Part shown: positions 33,486 through 43,386 of the stretch, piece by piece | Numbering within the stretch: position 1 is the stretch's first letter | Layout: every line of letters starts with the position of its first letter | Origin: Halomonas aestuarii | GTDB taxonomy: Bacteria; Pseudomonadota; Gammaproteobacteria; Pseudomonadales; Halomonadaceae | Direction: 5' to 3' | Assembly: GCF_001886615.1 (NCBI RefSeq) | Contig: NZ_CP018139.1 | Span: 1,116,001 to 1,180,000, forward strand | Length of the DNA stretch: 64,000 nt | The notes under the pieces: generated by a model | The model's input: the letters and a program-made list of their open reading frames with translations, nothing else | The model's database searches: none | Told to the model about the DNA's origin: nothing | Position numbers and translations under genes: made by a program

Positions 33486-33589
33486 GAGGCACCTCCCGAT
33501 GGGAATAGCGGTGAACATGCAGGCCCGGATGGGCCTGCCTACAGCATAGTGCTCCCCCTCGGCTCCTGCAGGGGCCGAATGGCCTCGCC

Positions 33590-34822
33590 TCAGTGATTCT
33601 TGACGCGCTGGATGCGCCAGGCCAGCAGGCCAATGATCCCGACCCCCAGGGGCCCAAGCACGACGGCGGCGACGGTCGGCTCGATCACCACCCCCAGGGC
33701 GGAGAGGCTCTGCAGCCCCAGCTTGAACAGGCTGAAGAGGTAGTAGCTGATGACGATGATCGAGAGCCCCTCGACCGCCTTCTGGATCTTCAGCTGGCTG
33801 CTGGTGCGCTCGTTGAGGCTCTGCAGGATCTCGGAGTTCTGCTCCTCGATCTCCACCTGGGCCCGGGTGCGCAGCAGGTCGTTGAGCCGTGCCACGCTCT
33901 CCGCCAGGCTTTCCTGGCGCCGGTTGATGGTGGCGCAGTAGTGCACCGTCGGTCGGAAGCGGCGCAGGATGAAGGTCCCGAGCCGTGGGCGATCGCCGAG
34001 CCGTCCCTCGCGCAGCTCCTCGATTCGGTTGAAGACGATCCGCGCGTAGGCCTCGGTGGCGCTGAAGCGCTGGCGCGAGCGGGCCCCGGTGCGCTCGAGC
34101 CTGGCGGACAGCGCCGAGATGGCCGAGAGCAGGGGGCGGGGGCTCTCCTCCTCCCCCTCGGTATTGCGGTCCGACAGTTCGCCGAGCTCGAGTTCGTTAT
34201 CGCGCAGCTCCAGGCTCATCTCCTTGGCCACCGGCAGGGCCAGCGAGGCCATCATGCGATAGGTCTCGATCTCCAGCAGCCGGCGGGTCATGCGTCCCAG
34301 GCGGAAGGCGTTGAGCCCGCGGTTGACCAGCAGCAGGCGATTGACGCCGGCGGCGGTGAGCCGAAAGTCGCTCCAGACGGTGGCATCGCCATCGCCCACG
34401 CTGGAGCCGGCAGGGTCCCGGAAGCCATAGGCCTCGGCCTCGCCGTCCCAGCGCGCCTCCGACTCCACCAGCAGCAGGCTGGCACTGATCAGGGCCCTGT
34501 CGTGAACGGCGGCGATCTCCGCCAGCGGCGAGGGCGGTGCCGGCCAGGACTCCCCCTGGCCGGCCCTCGGCACCAGCAGGGTCAGGGTGAAGAACTCGGT
34601 GTGGCGCTCCCACTTCAGGGTCTGGTCGCCGAGATCGAGGATCTCCTGGGCCGCCTCGCGGTCGGGGGTACGTCCGGTCACCTCGGCGAGCCGGTCTAGG
34701 ATGTCGGCGGCGATATCGCCGGTATCCAGGAAGGCGTAGTGGTGCAGGTGGGCCGGCTCCTCGAAGTAGATCGAGGGCCGGGCATGGAGCTCGTTGTGCA
34801 GACGCGCGCGTTGTGGGTGCAT
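33590..34822 (-). CDS. DUF3422 family membrane protein
   Basis: This 410-residue protein matches DUF3422: an N-terminal HPQRARLHNELHARPSIYF, HEFFTLTLL-type strand (RHTEFFTLTLLVPR), LGRMTRRLLEIETYRMMASLALPVAKEM, a long helical part (SESVARLNDLLRTRAQVEIEEQN) and two C-terminal transmembrane helices (residues about 350-400). The family role is unknown. It lies next to the CorA-like gene, and the C-terminal helix pair recalls CorA-type transporters. Confidence 0.88.
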   Translation of the reverse strand: MHPQRARLHNELHARPSIYFEEPAHLHHYAFLDTGDIAADILDRLAEVTGRTPDREAAQEILDLGDQTLKWERHTEFFTLTLLVPRAGQGESWPAPPSPLAEIAAVHDRALISASLLLVESEARWDGEAEAYGFRDPAGSSVGDGDATVWSDFRLTAAGVNRLLLVNRGLNAFRLGRMTRRLLEIETYRMMASLALPVAKEMSLELRDNELELGELSDRNTEGEEESPRPLLSAISALSARLERTGARSRQRFSATEAYARIVFNRIEELREGRLGDRPRLGTFILRRFRPTVHYCATINRRQESLAESVARLNDLLRTRAQVEIEEQNSEILQSLNERTSSQLKIQKAVEGLSIIVISYYLFSLFKLGLQSLSALGVVIEPTVAAVVLGPLGVGIIGLLAWRIQRVKNH

Positions 34823-34916
34823 GTCGGGGCCTGGACAGGGAAGAACCCCCCGAGACTAGAGGCTGGTGATCACCAGGCCAAGCCCAGGCGTCAACGTGCC
34901 TCCACGCCGGTCGCCC

Positions 34917-35885
34917 TCACAGCCACCGCATGCGGCGGAAGACCCACAGCAGGGCGAGGCCGATGGCCAGCATCACACCGAGCAGCACGAAATAGCCGAA
35001 GCGATAGGCGAGCTCGGGCATGTTCGCGAAGTTCATGCCATAGATGCCGGCGAGGAAGGTCAGCGGCACGAAGATGGCGGTGATCACCGTGAGGACCCGC
35101 ATGGTGATGTTGAGCTGGTGCGAGGAGAGGGAGATATAGCCGTCTACCAGGTCGCCGCAGATGTCGTAGTACATCTGGGTCAGGCTGTGCAGGCGCTCGA
35201 AGCGCTCGTGCACGTCGTTGATGGCGTGCAGGGTGTCGGCCTCCTCTCGGGGCAGGTGCGAATAGTCGTAGGCCATCAGCTCCTGGGTGATCGCCTGATG
35301 GTAGTTGAACACCCGGCGCATCTTAACCAGCCGCGACTTGTAGCTGATGATACGCTTCATCAGGCTGTCGTTGCCGGCCTCGATCAGGCCGTCCTCCAGA
35401 TCGCTGAGCTGGGTCTCGAACTCCAGCAGGCTATCGAGATAGAAGCCCGCCGAGAGGTGCATGATCTTCAGGGCCACATGGCCGGGGGATTTCGCCAGGA
35501 GCCGGCTGCCGTCCTGCTCCCACATACGATCGATGCTCATGGCGAGGCTCGGGTGCAGGCTGATCAGGTAGCGCTCGCCGATGAAGAAGGCAACCTGCTG
35601 CGGGGCATAGTTGAGTTCCGCATCGAAGGACGAGATGCCCCGGTAGAGGATCAGGGTATGGGTCTCGAACTCCTCGATCTTGGGCGGGTGGCGCTCGCGC
35701 TGGGCATCGATGATGGCCAGTGGGTGACAGTCGAAGGCCTCGAGCAGCGCGCGCTGGTCGTCGGGGGACGCGCCCTGGAGGTCGATCCAGATGCGGCTGT
35801 CGGGGGTGTCGCGCCAGCGGTCGATCAGCGCCTCCCCGCCTCTCGTCACCCGGCCATCGGCTTCCAGCAGCTGCGTGCGCATCAT
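34917..35885 (-). CDS. CorA/ZntB family divalent-cation transporter
   Basis: This 322-residue protein has a large cytoplasmic N-terminal domain, long helices (ILSTGFYLD-like LSAGFYLDSLLEFETQLSDLEDGL), and two C-terminal transmembrane helices joined by the family selectivity motif GMN in LAGIYGMNFANMPEL. It forms pentamers that pass Mg2+, Co2+ or Zn2+; the MPEL after GMN fits the ZntB/CorA-II group. Two adjacent ATGs (35885 and 35882) could start it, with AGGA upstream. It is upstream of, and co-directional with, DUF3422. Confidence 0.9.
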   Translation of the reverse strand: MMRTQLLEADGRVTRGGEALIDRWRDTPDSRIWIDLQGASPDDQRALLEAFDCHPLAIIDAQRERHPPKIEEFETHTLILYRGISSFDAELNYAPQQVAFFIGERYLISLHPSLAMSIDRMWEQDGSRLLAKSPGHVALKIMHLSAGFYLDSLLEFETQLSDLEDGLIEAGNDSLMKRIISYKSRLVKMRRVFNYHQAITQELMAYDYSHLPREEADTLHAINDVHERFERLHSLTQMYYDICGDLVDGYISLSSHQLNITMRVLTVITAIFVPLTFLAGIYGMNFANMPELAYRFGYFVLLGVMLAIGLALLWVFRRMRWL

Positions 35886-35977
35886 GGTGTCGTCATCCTG
35901 TGGCGAGAGCGCCGCCCGGGCGGCGTGCAACGGGCATCCTGCCGGCTGTCATGCCTGGCGACAGGCGGCCGGGCGCG

Positions 35978-36691
35978 TCAGTCCTGGCGCTCGTAGGCGT
36001 CCTTGAGGCGGTAGAACTCGGCGACGACCTCGTCCATGGCGGCGGCGTCGTAATCGCACAGGCCGCTGACCACGAGCTTCTTGGAGCCGGTGCCGACCCG
36101 CTCGCCGCCGGCGGTGATCTGGAACTCCAGCAGGGCGTCGCCACGCTTGCCGGCCACCGTCAGTGATGAGTCGACGAGTTCGAGGCCCGGCAGCTGACCG
36201 TTCTGCCGGTCCAGCGAGAAGCCCATGCTGTCGTAGATCACCAGGGGGCGACGGGGATTGAACATGACCCCCTGCTCTTCCATCAGCGGCTTGAGATAGT
36301 GGGGGAAGTTCTTGCCCGAGAAGGCCACGTAGCAGCGGGTGAAGGCCTCCACGACCGCCTCGTCGCGGGTCGTCTCGCCACTGCGCGACACCTCCAGGTA
36401 GCACTTGCCCTGCTCGTCACAGACGCGGATGAGCCCGTCGTCGTGCTCGGCGAAGCAAAGTGGCACGCCGTCCCCGACCATGCTCAGGAAGCGGAAGCTC
36501 ATGGTCTGCGAGAGCCCGTAGCGGGCCAGCACCAGCGCGAAGAGCAGGTCACCGGGCACGCAGAATCGTCGCGCATCGGTGTTGTGGATGGGGTTGTAGT
36601 CACCGGCGATGCGCTTGGCGAAGTGACTGGCCTGCTCGGCGGAGATCCGGACCCAGCCCTCCGTCCGCGTGTGGAAGTCATCAAGAAACAT
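35978..36691 (-). CDS. DUF3581 protein
   Basis: This 237-residue protein fits DUF3581: FLDDFHTRTEGWVRISAEQASHFAKRIAGDYNPIHNTDARRFCVPGDLLFALVLARYGL, which resembles the N-terminal hot-dog helix of MaoC-type hydratases (the DYNPIH motif), followed by a second half-domain. The hydratase-like His-Asp pair is only partly present, so the activity is unclear. It begins the co-directional run DUF3581-CorA-DUF3422 on the minus strand. Confidence 0.87.
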   Translation of the reverse strand: MFLDDFHTRTEGWVRISAEQASHFAKRIAGDYNPIHNTDARRFCVPGDLLFALVLARYGLSQTMSFRFLSMVGDGVPLCFAEHDDGLIRVCDEQGKCYLEVSRSGETTRDEAVVEAFTRCYVAFSGKNFPHYLKPLMEEQGVMFNPRRPLVIYDSMGFSLDRQNGQLPGLELVDSSLTVAGKRGDALLEFQITAGGERVGTGSKKLVVSGLCDYDAAAMDEVVAEFYRLKDAYERQD

Positions 36692-36947
36692 GTGTCGTGA
36701 ACCTGCCCCGAGTCATTGGCAATCCTTGGTCTCCGGCAGTCACCGGAGGGGCAGATGATGCCACAAATTAACGGCTTGCGCGGCCCGTCTCGCGCGGAAA
36801 GACGGTCGGGCTTCCGGTCGCCTCATACCCCTACCAAAGACGGAGGGGGTAATAGAGAAGGGGCATACTGCGTCGCAACACCCTGTGATAACATTTGATC
36901 ACTTTTTTCACCCTTCCCCCCACCTCCTCCTCAGGATGATCGCAGCC

Positions 36948-38429
36948 ATGCTGACAACCTGTCGCTCCCCCCATTGGCCACGGCACCTTGCCCGGTGGCC
37001 GGGCATGTTCATGCTTGCCCTCATTGCCTTTCTCGTCAGCGGCCCGGCAGTGGCCGTCACCGGCGAGCTCGACCTGACCGGCTCCTTCGTGGGCCTGCTC
37101 GCCGTCGCCATCTTCGTGCTCGCCTACGCCCTGGTCATGGCCGAAGAGAAGATCCACATGCGCAAGTCGAAGCCGGTCCTGGTCGCGGCCGGCATCATCT
37201 GGGCGCTGATCGGCTGGGTCTACGTGAAGGCGGGCATGCCGGCGGAGTCCGAGCACGCCTTCCGCACCACGCTGCTCGAGTTCACCGAGCTGATGCTGTT
37301 CCTGCTGGTGGCGATGACCTACATCAACGCCATGGACGAGCGTCGGGTGTTCGATGCCCTGCGTTCCTGGATGGTCCGCAAGGGCTTCAGCTACCGCTCC
37401 CTGTTCTGGATCACCGGCGTGCTGGCCTTCGTCATCTCGCCGGTCGCCGACAACCTGACCACCGCCCTGCTGATGTGTGCCGTGGTGACCAAGGTCGCCG
37501 AGGGCGACAAGCGCTTCATCAACCTGGCCTGCATCAACATCGTGGTGGCCGCCAACGCCGGCGGCGCCTTCAGTCCCTTCGGCGACATCACCACCCTGAT
37601 GGTCTGGCAGGCCGGCATCGTCCAGTTCTATGAGTTCTTCGAGTTGCTGATCCCCTCGCTGATCAACTTCCTGATCCCGGCCGTGGTGATGAGCATCTTC
37701 ATCAAGAACCGCAAGCCCGACAGCCTGGAAGAGGACGTCTGGCTCAAGCGCGGCGCCCGCCGCATCATCTTACTGTTCCTGCTCACCGTTGCCACTGCCG
37801 TGGCCTGCCACACCCTGCTGCACCTGCCACCGGTCCTGGGCATGATGACGGGCCTGGGCTACCTGCAGTTCTTCGGCTACTACCTGCGCCGGACCCTCCC
37901 GCGCTCCATCGAGCGCAAGCGCACTATCTACAGCCAGCGCGGCGACTGGAAGAAGCTCGAGAGCCTGGGCAGCGTGGTGCCCTTCGATGTCTTCAACCGC
38001 GTGGCCCGCGCCGAGTGGGACACCCTGCTGTTCTTCTACGGGGTCGTGATGTGCGTCGGGGGCCTGGGCTTCATGGGTTACCTCGGCCTGCTCTCCGAGG
38101 CGCTTTACACCGGCTGGAACGCCACCGGCGCCAACATCACCCTCGGGGTGATCTCGGCCGTCGTCGACAACATCCCGGTGATGTTCGCCGTGCTGACCAT
38201 GGAACCCGAAATGTCCCATGGTCACTGGCTGCTGATCACCCTGACGGCTGGCGTCGGCGGCAGCCTGCTCTCCATCGGCTCGGCGGCCGGCGTCGCCCTG
38301 ATGGGCCAGGCCCGCGGCAGCTACACCTTCATGGGCCACCTGCGCTGGAGCCCGGTGATCGCGCTGGGCTACATCGCCAGCGTGGCAGCCCACATGTGGC
38401 TCAATGCTGAGAGCTTCCACGTCTTCTGA
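36948..38429 (+). CDS. nhaD: NhaD-type Na+/H+ antiporter
   Basis: This ~493-residue inner-membrane antiporter expels Na+ or Li+ in exchange for H+ and is central to salt and alkaline tolerance in halophiles. Evidence is the NhaD/ArsB-like course of about twelve helices with AFVISPVADNLTTALLMCAVVTK, NLACINIVVAANAGGAFSPFGDITTLMVWQAG (matching the family Na+-binding region) and the repeat half GVISAVVDNIPVMFAVLTMEP. A signal-like first helix ends at VSGPAVAVTG. ATG 36948 or 36936 may be the start; ribosome sites are weak. A hairpin follows the stop. Confidence 0.93.
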   Translation: MLTTCRSPHWPRHLARWPGMFMLALIAFLVSGPAVAVTGELDLTGSFVGLLAVAIFVLAYALVMAEEKIHMRKSKPVLVAAGIIWALIGWVYVKAGMPAESEHAFRTTLLEFTELMLFLLVAMTYINAMDERRVFDALRSWMVRKGFSYRSLFWITGVLAFVISPVADNLTTALLMCAVVTKVAEGDKRFINLACINIVVAANAGGAFSPFGDITTLMVWQAGIVQFYEFFELLIPSLINFLIPAVVMSIFIKNRKPDSLEEDVWLKRGARRIILLFLLTVATAVACHTLLHLPPVLGMMTGLGYLQFFGYYLRRTLPRSIERKRTIYSQRGDWKKLESLGSVVPFDVFNRVARAEWDTLLFFYGVVMCVGGLGFMGYLGLLSEALYTGWNATGANITLGVISAVVDNIPVMFAVLTMEPEMSHGHWLLITLTAGVGGSLLSIGSAAGVALMGQARGSYTFMGHLRWSPVIALGYIASVAAHMWLNAESFHVF

Positions 38430-38444
38430 GCGCCATCCCTCCCT

Positions 38445-38473
38445 CCCGGCGGCTCCCTTGCCGCCGGGAATTT
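38445..38473 (+). terminator. Putative terminator after nhaD
   Basis: CCCGGCGG (38445-38452) pairs perfectly with CCGCCGGG (38461-38468) over an 8-base loop and is followed by AATTT. The stem starts 16 bp after the nhaD stop. Confidence 0.55.
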
Positions 38474-38812
38474 CACCTCGCGTTGATACTCTCGCCTGTA
38501 AATTTCCTTAAATTGATGTAGCGTATAAGAATGGTAAGTGTCGGCGTGGCACGGTGGTGATCCTGATGCCTATCGGGTGACCTTACTAGGCCATGCATCC
38601 GGCACGATAATGATAAAGCCCGGCTGGGCAGCAGGGAGAAGGCGTCATCAACTCATACACACATCAAGTGCGGGCCTTGCCTGCATGGTGCATGAACCTG
38701 GCGTTCATCAGACAACGGGAACACACCCGCCGATGCGATCGTACGTTCTGACCCACCGCATCGCGGTGGTGACCACCACTGCCGATGCCCGCCAGCCCCG
38801 GAGGCACGCCCC
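38474..38812. other. Intergenic region before the PstS-like gene
   Basis: I see no gene. An AT-rich patch (about 38490-38540, around CCTTAAATTGATG and GTATAAG) could hold a promoter for the four genes downstream, but the hexamer spacing is not convincing. The rest is of average composition and holds no repeat I can find. Confidence 0.4.
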
Positions 38813-39259
38813 GTGGCGCGCCTGACCGCCCTGGCACTGGCGACCCTGGTGCTGCTGACCGGCCTGTCGCTGTCCGGGACACCGGCCCGTGCCCAGGAGG
38901 ATGCGGTCCTGCTGGTGGCGAACCCGGACGTCACGACCAGACGACTGACGCGCGACACCACCCGCGCCATCTTCGCCATGCGGCAACGCACCTGGCCAGA
39001 TGGTCAGGCCGTGCGGGTGTTCGTGCTCGACAACAACCACCCCGTGCATGCGCGCTTCGCCAAGGAACAGCTGTCCGTCTACCCGCATCAGCTGCAGCTG
39101 GCGTGGGATCGCATGGTGTTCTCGGGAACCGGGCAGGCCCCCAACCGGGTTCGCGACCAGGAGGAGATGCGCAACCGCGTCGCCAATACTCCCGGTGCCT
39201 TGGGATATCTTGAAAGGGAGTACCTGGATGATAGCGTCCAAGTCATTTCGATGGACTGA
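38813..39259 (+). CDS. PstS-like periplasmic substrate-binding protein
   Basis: This 148-residue exported protein has a signal peptide (residues 1-27, LALATLVLLTGLSLSGTPARA-type ending at AQ) and a PBP-like fold shortened from PstS: TTRRLTRDTTRAIFAMRQRTWPDGQAVRVFVLDNNHPVHARFAKEQLSVYPHQL, then MVFSGTGQAP and NTPGALGYLERE, the region that closes a phosphate-like site. Small members of this type occur beside porins and signalling proteins. The porin start overlaps its last 32 bp. The ligand is unknown; an oxyanion is a guess. Confidence 0.8.
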   Translation: MARLTALALATLVLLTGLSLSGTPARAQEDAVLLVANPDVTTRRLTRDTTRAIFAMRQRTWPDGQAVRVFVLDNNHPVHARFAKEQLSVYPHQLQLAWDRMVFSGTGQAPNRVRDQEEMRNRVANTPGALGYLEREYLDDSVQVISMD

Positions 39260-40451
39260 TCCTAGCTCCATTGCTGCCATGGCCGCCGCCGTGGCCTTGG
39301 GCATGTCCGCTCAGGCCCGCAGCGACGAGGGCGTAATGGATACCCTCCAGGTGCATGGCTTCATGAGCCAGGCGCTGGTCATCACCGATGAGAACAACTT
39401 CTTCGGCCCCAGCAGCGAGGGAGGGGGAAGTTACAAGTTCACCGAGATCGGCGCCAACGCCTCGCTGCGGCCCCACGAGGATGTGCTGCTGGCCGCCCAG
39501 GTGCTGAGCCGCCGTGCAGGCGGGGACGGGAGTGATGCCAGCCCGAAGCTGGACTACGGGCTCATCGATTACCAGATGCTGTCAAACCAGAAGCGCACCT
39601 TCGGGATTCAGGTCGGCCGCTTCAAGAACCCGTTTGGCTTCTACAACCAGACCCGTGATGTGGCCTTCACGCGCCCCAGCATCCTGCTGCCCCAGTCCAT
39701 CTACTTCGACCGTACCCGATCACTGGGCTTGGCAGGCGACGGCGTCAGCCTCTATCACGAGGAAAGGCTGTCGAACGGAGTGATAAGAACGCAGGTTGGT
39801 TTTGGACAAGCGCAGGCAGGTGATGACCTCAGGCGCACCCTCCGCCTGGATAATGTTCCTGGGTCCCTTGATCCAAAACAATCAGCCATCGGCCAGGTTC
39901 GCTATGAGCATGATGGCGGTCGTATTGTTGCAGCTCTGAGTGCCGCACAGGCAAAGGCGAAGTTCGACTCGAATACGCCTCTGCAATCCGACATAACCTT
40001 CCGTTTTCGTCCCGTCATACTTTCACTTCAGTACAACGAGGAACTATGGAGCCTTACCGGTGAGTTCGCTCTAAGGCCCACAGAACTGGGGGGTATAGAC
40101 AACCCCTGGGTCAACGATATCACCGGGGAAAGCTGGTATCTGCAATACACCCGACGCTTCCTGGATGATTGGCAATGGCTGATTCGTTACGACAGCCTGA
40201 CCAGCAACAGGGATGACAGGTCAGGAAAACAGATTGAAGAATTTACCAATGGCATGGTGCCCTCTTATTCACAGTTCGCCGACGACATCACCTTAGGGCT
40301 GCAATGGACACCGCATCCAAGGGTAATGCTGGCCGGAGAATATCACCATGTCGATGGCACAGGATGGCTCCCCGTCGAGGATAATCCGGACCCGTCCGAG
40401 ACCAGGCGCCGCTGGAACATGTTCCTGTTCCAGCTCTCGTTGCGCTTCTGA
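39228..40451 (+). CDS. Outer-membrane beta-barrel (porin-like) protein
   Basis: This 407-residue protein starts at ATG 39228 (AAGGGAG 7 bp upstream), inside the previous gene. It has a signal peptide (AAMAAAVALGMSAQA), alternating amphipathic strands through the protein, and ends in FLFQLSLRF with the C-terminal Phe expected for BAM-dependent insertion. HGFMSQALVITDENNFFG near the N-terminus and QVGRFKNPFGFYNQTRDVAFTRPSI are typical of general or phosphate-type porin-like barrels. It is co-directional with the PstS-like and GGDEF-EAL genes, so may be sensed by or supplied to that module. Channel specificity is unknown. Confidence 0.85.
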   Translation: MIASKSFRWTDPSSIAAMAAAVALGMSAQARSDEGVMDTLQVHGFMSQALVITDENNFFGPSSEGGGSYKFTEIGANASLRPHEDVLLAAQVLSRRAGGDGSDASPKLDYGLIDYQMLSNQKRTFGIQVGRFKNPFGFYNQTRDVAFTRPSILLPQSIYFDRTRSLGLAGDGVSLYHEERLSNGVIRTQVGFGQAQAGDDLRRTLRLDNVPGSLDPKQSAIGQVRYEHDGGRIVAALSAAQAKAKFDSNTPLQSDITFRFRPVILSLQYNEELWSLTGEFALRPTELGGIDNPWVNDITGESWYLQYTRRFLDDWQWLIRYDSLTSNRDDRSGKQIEEFTNGMVPSYSQFADDITLGLQWTPHPRVMLAGEYHHVDGTGWLPVEDNPDPSETRRRWNMFLFQLSLRF

Positions 40452-40483
40452 CGACTCGATGCCCTGGCCTGGACTCCCCCGAG

Positions 40484-43309
40484 ATGACACTCCCTCCGTC
40501 ACTACGGTCGCGTCATAGACTCAGCCTCACCTGGCGAGTCATTGCCCTGAGCAGCCTGCTGCTGGTCGGGCTCGTGGTGCTGTTCACCTGGCTGGGCCAC
40601 AATAACCTGACCCGCCAGTTCCAGGAGAGCCGTAGCGAACACCATCAGCGCCAGCAGCGCGAGATACGCCTGGCCCTTGAGCGCTCGGCGGAGAACCTCC
40701 GACAGCTGGCGGGACTGGCAGCGGCCTCGCCACGCCTGGGGCCGCCCCTCGCATCGGGCAATGAGCCGGAGATCGAGGCGGCGCTGGCCTCCCAATGGCC
40801 GACCCTGCAGCTCGAGGCCGGCATCGACGAGATACTGGTGGTGGATATCCATGGACGGACGATGGGCCGCTGGGGTTCCGGCCAGCATGAGACCAGGCTG
40901 CCGATCCAGGCCTGGGTACAACGGGTCATGGACACCGAGGTCCCCATCACGACACTGCGCTGCACGATGGACTGCCAGCAGTATGCGGCCGTTCCGGTGC
41001 TGATGAATGGCGAGAGCGTCGGCCTGGTCGTGCTCTCCCGCTCGCTGGCCGACGTGACCCGACAGGCCAGGGAGGTCTCCAATGCCGAAGTGGCACTGCT
41101 GGTGACGGGCTCTCGCCATAACGGCAATCTCCCCGACGAACGCCAGCTGGACGCCTGGAACGGTTATCTCCTGGCCCTGACGCGCCAGGAGGAGAGCCTG
41201 CCGTTGCTGCAACGAGCCGCCGGGCTTGGGCCGATCAGCTCCCTGCTGCAAGCCCCTTTGCAGTTGCATGAACAAGGCCAGCACATCGAGCTGAGTGCCG
41301 TCCGCATGGACGAGGATGCCGACCGTCGAAGCACCGGCTACTTCCTGCTGATCTCGGATATCACGGCCCAGATAAGGGCCATCAACGAGGACACGCGAAC
41401 CCTGCTGGGGGTGGGCCTGGCAGGCTGGATCGCCGCGGAGCTGATGCTGCTGCTGATCCTGCTGCGCCCCATGGCACGTCTACGGCGGATCGCCGGCTTG
41501 CTGCCGACGCTGGCCAATGGGGGATTCGAGGATATCCGAGCCGCGATCCCCGCCGTCCGCCGTCGACTGTCCGACGAGATCGACGTCCTGGAAGGCACGA
41601 CGCTGGAACTCTCTCACCAACTCGAGCGGCTGGAGGAAGAGGTCCAGGCACGCGGTGACCAGCTGGCGGCACGAATCGAGGAACTTGCCCAGGAAAGGGA
41701 CTTCGTCAACAGCCTGCTGGATACCGCCCGGGTCTTCATCATCGCCCAGGACAGCCGTGGACGCATCAGCCTGGTCAACGACTACACCCGCGCGATGCTG
41801 GACCTGGACGACTCCTCCCTGCTGGGTCGCCACTTCGTGGACGTGTTCAAGGCGGGCAGCCCTTCTCTGGTCGGCGCCTTCGACAAGGCCCATCAGGAGG
41901 AGCGGACCCTCGAGACGCCGGACCAGCGTCTCCATACCATCGCCTGGTACCATGCCCCGCTGCCGCCCGGCAGCGATGGCAGCATGTCGCGGATCTCGGT
42001 GGGGCTCGACATCACCGAACGCAAGGCCGCGGAGGCACGCCTGACCTGGCTGGCCGAACGCGACCCCCTGACCGAGCTCTACAACCGACGTTTCTTCCAG
42101 GATGCCCTGCAGAAGTCCCTGGGGCGAGAGTCACGCGGCGCCGTGCTGCTGCTGGACCTGGACCAGTTCAAGGAGGTCAACGAGCTCAGCGGCCACCATA
42201 TCGGCGACCGCCTGCTGCAGAAGGTGGCCGAGACACTCCTGCTGAACCTGGGCCATCGCGGCGTCATCGCGCGCCTGGGGGGCGACGAGTTCTCGTTGTT
42301 GCTGGAGAACGCGGACGAGGACCAGGCGGTACAGGTGGCTCAGCATATCGACCAGTTGCTCGACAACCTCGGTTTCACGGCGGCTGGCCGGCGGCACCGG
42401 GTCACCGCGAGCATCGGCATTGCCCTGTTTCCCACACACGGCTTGACGCCCGCTGATCTCATGGCCAGCGCCGACATGGCGATGTACAAGGCCAAGGAAA
42501 GCGGCAGCCAGCACTGGCATCTGCTGTCTACCACCGAGAACGCCAAGAGCGAGTTGCAGGAGCGGGTATACTGGGTCGAGCGCGTGCGCAGCGCCCTGGA
42601 AGAGGACAGCTTCGAGCTGATGGTCCAGCCGATCATGAGGCTCGAGGATCGCGACGTGAAGCACTATGAAATACTGTTGCGCATGCGCGATACCGACGGC
42701 AGCCTGGTGTCTCCCTCCTATTTCATCCCGATCGCGGAGCGCAGCGGCCAGATCGTGCAGGTCGATCGCTGGGTGCTGCGCCACAGCCTGCGGATCCTCC
42801 ATCAATTGCAGGACAGGGGTATAAGCCTGGCGGTCAACCTGTCCGGCCAGTCCCTCCATGACGAGGGGCTGAAGCAGTACCTGGCCGACGAACTGGCCGA
42901 CAGCGGTGCCGATCCGCACTACCTGATCCTCGAGGTCACCGAGACGGCCGCCGTCACCGACTTCTCGACCGCCCGCGGCGTGCTGCAGGCACTACGCGAC
43001 CTGGGCTGCCGCACGGCCCTGGACGACTTCGGCGTGGGCTTCAGCAGCTTCCACTACCTGGGACAACTGCCGGTGGACTACATCAAGATCGATGGCTCCT
43101 TCATCCGCAGCCTGCCGATCAGTCCCGAGAGCCGCGTCATCGTCCAGGCCATTGCCGATATCGCTGCCGGCTTCGGGAAGCAGGCAATTGCCGAGTTTGT
43201 CGATCAGGAAGCCCTGCTGCCGATACTGAAGTCCTATGGCATCACCTATGGCCAAGGGTTTCATCTCGGACGCCCCATTCCGATCCACGAAACAATCAAA
43301 ATCGACTAA
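40484..43309 (+). CDS. Membrane sensor with PAS, GGDEF and EAL domains
   Basis: This 941-residue protein is anchored by helices at about 18-38 and 306-328 with a ~265-residue periplasmic sensor between them that resembles a dCACHE domain and carries Cys160 and Cys164. A HAMP-like stretch, a coiled coil (370-405) and a PAS domain (405-515) lead to GGDEF (GGDEF at 599-603) and EAL (EIL at 729-731, then VNLSG, LEVTETAA, DDFGVGFSS, KIDGSFI). There is no RxxD inhibitory site before GGDEF. Both catalytic cores look intact, though AEFVD replaces the common AEGVE loop. It follows the porin by 32 bp and probably turns a periplasmic signal into c-di-GMP change. Confidence 0.93.
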   Translation: MTLPPSLRSRHRLSLTWRVIALSSLLLVGLVVLFTWLGHNNLTRQFQESRSEHHQRQQREIRLALERSAENLRQLAGLAAASPRLGPPLASGNEPEIEAALASQWPTLQLEAGIDEILVVDIHGRTMGRWGSGQHETRLPIQAWVQRVMDTEVPITTLRCTMDCQQYAAVPVLMNGESVGLVVLSRSLADVTRQAREVSNAEVALLVTGSRHNGNLPDERQLDAWNGYLLALTRQEESLPLLQRAAGLGPISSLLQAPLQLHEQGQHIELSAVRMDEDADRRSTGYFLLISDITAQIRAINEDTRTLLGVGLAGWIAAELMLLLILLRPMARLRRIAGLLPTLANGGFEDIRAAIPAVRRRLSDEIDVLEGTTLELSHQLERLEEEVQARGDQLAARIEELAQERDFVNSLLDTARVFIIAQDSRGRISLVNDYTRAMLDLDDSSLLGRHFVDVFKAGSPSLVGAFDKAHQEERTLETPDQRLHTIAWYHAPLPPGSDGSMSRISVGLDITERKAAEARLTWLAERDPLTELYNRRFFQDALQKSLGRESRGAVLLLDLDQFKEVNELSGHHIGDRLLQKVAETLLLNLGHRGVIARLGGDEFSLLLENADEDQAVQVAQHIDQLLDNLGFTAAGRRHRVTASIGIALFPTHGLTPADLMASADMAMYKAKESGSQHWHLLSTTENAKSELQERVYWVERVRSALEEDSFELMVQPIMRLEDRDVKHYEILLRMRDTDGSLVSPSYFIPIAERSGQIVQVDRWVLRHSLRILHQLQDRGISLAVNLSGQSLHDEGLKQYLADELADSGADPHYLILEVTETAAVTDFSTARGVLQALRDLGCRTALDDFGVGFSSFHYLGQLPVDYIKIDGSFIRSLPISPESRVIVQAIADIAAGFGKQAIAEFVDQEALLPILKSYGITYGQGFHLGRPIPIHETIKID

Positions 43310-43386
43310 TGTATATTCCGATGTCCATACCCCCGACCAATGCACTGCTTCGTGTTGAGTCACAGCTTGATAAAGGAAAGCCACAT

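Noticed and set aside
38538..38825. 95-codon plus-strand frame before the PstS-like gene
   Set aside because: No ribosome site, no protein-like composition and it overlaps the start of the real gene.
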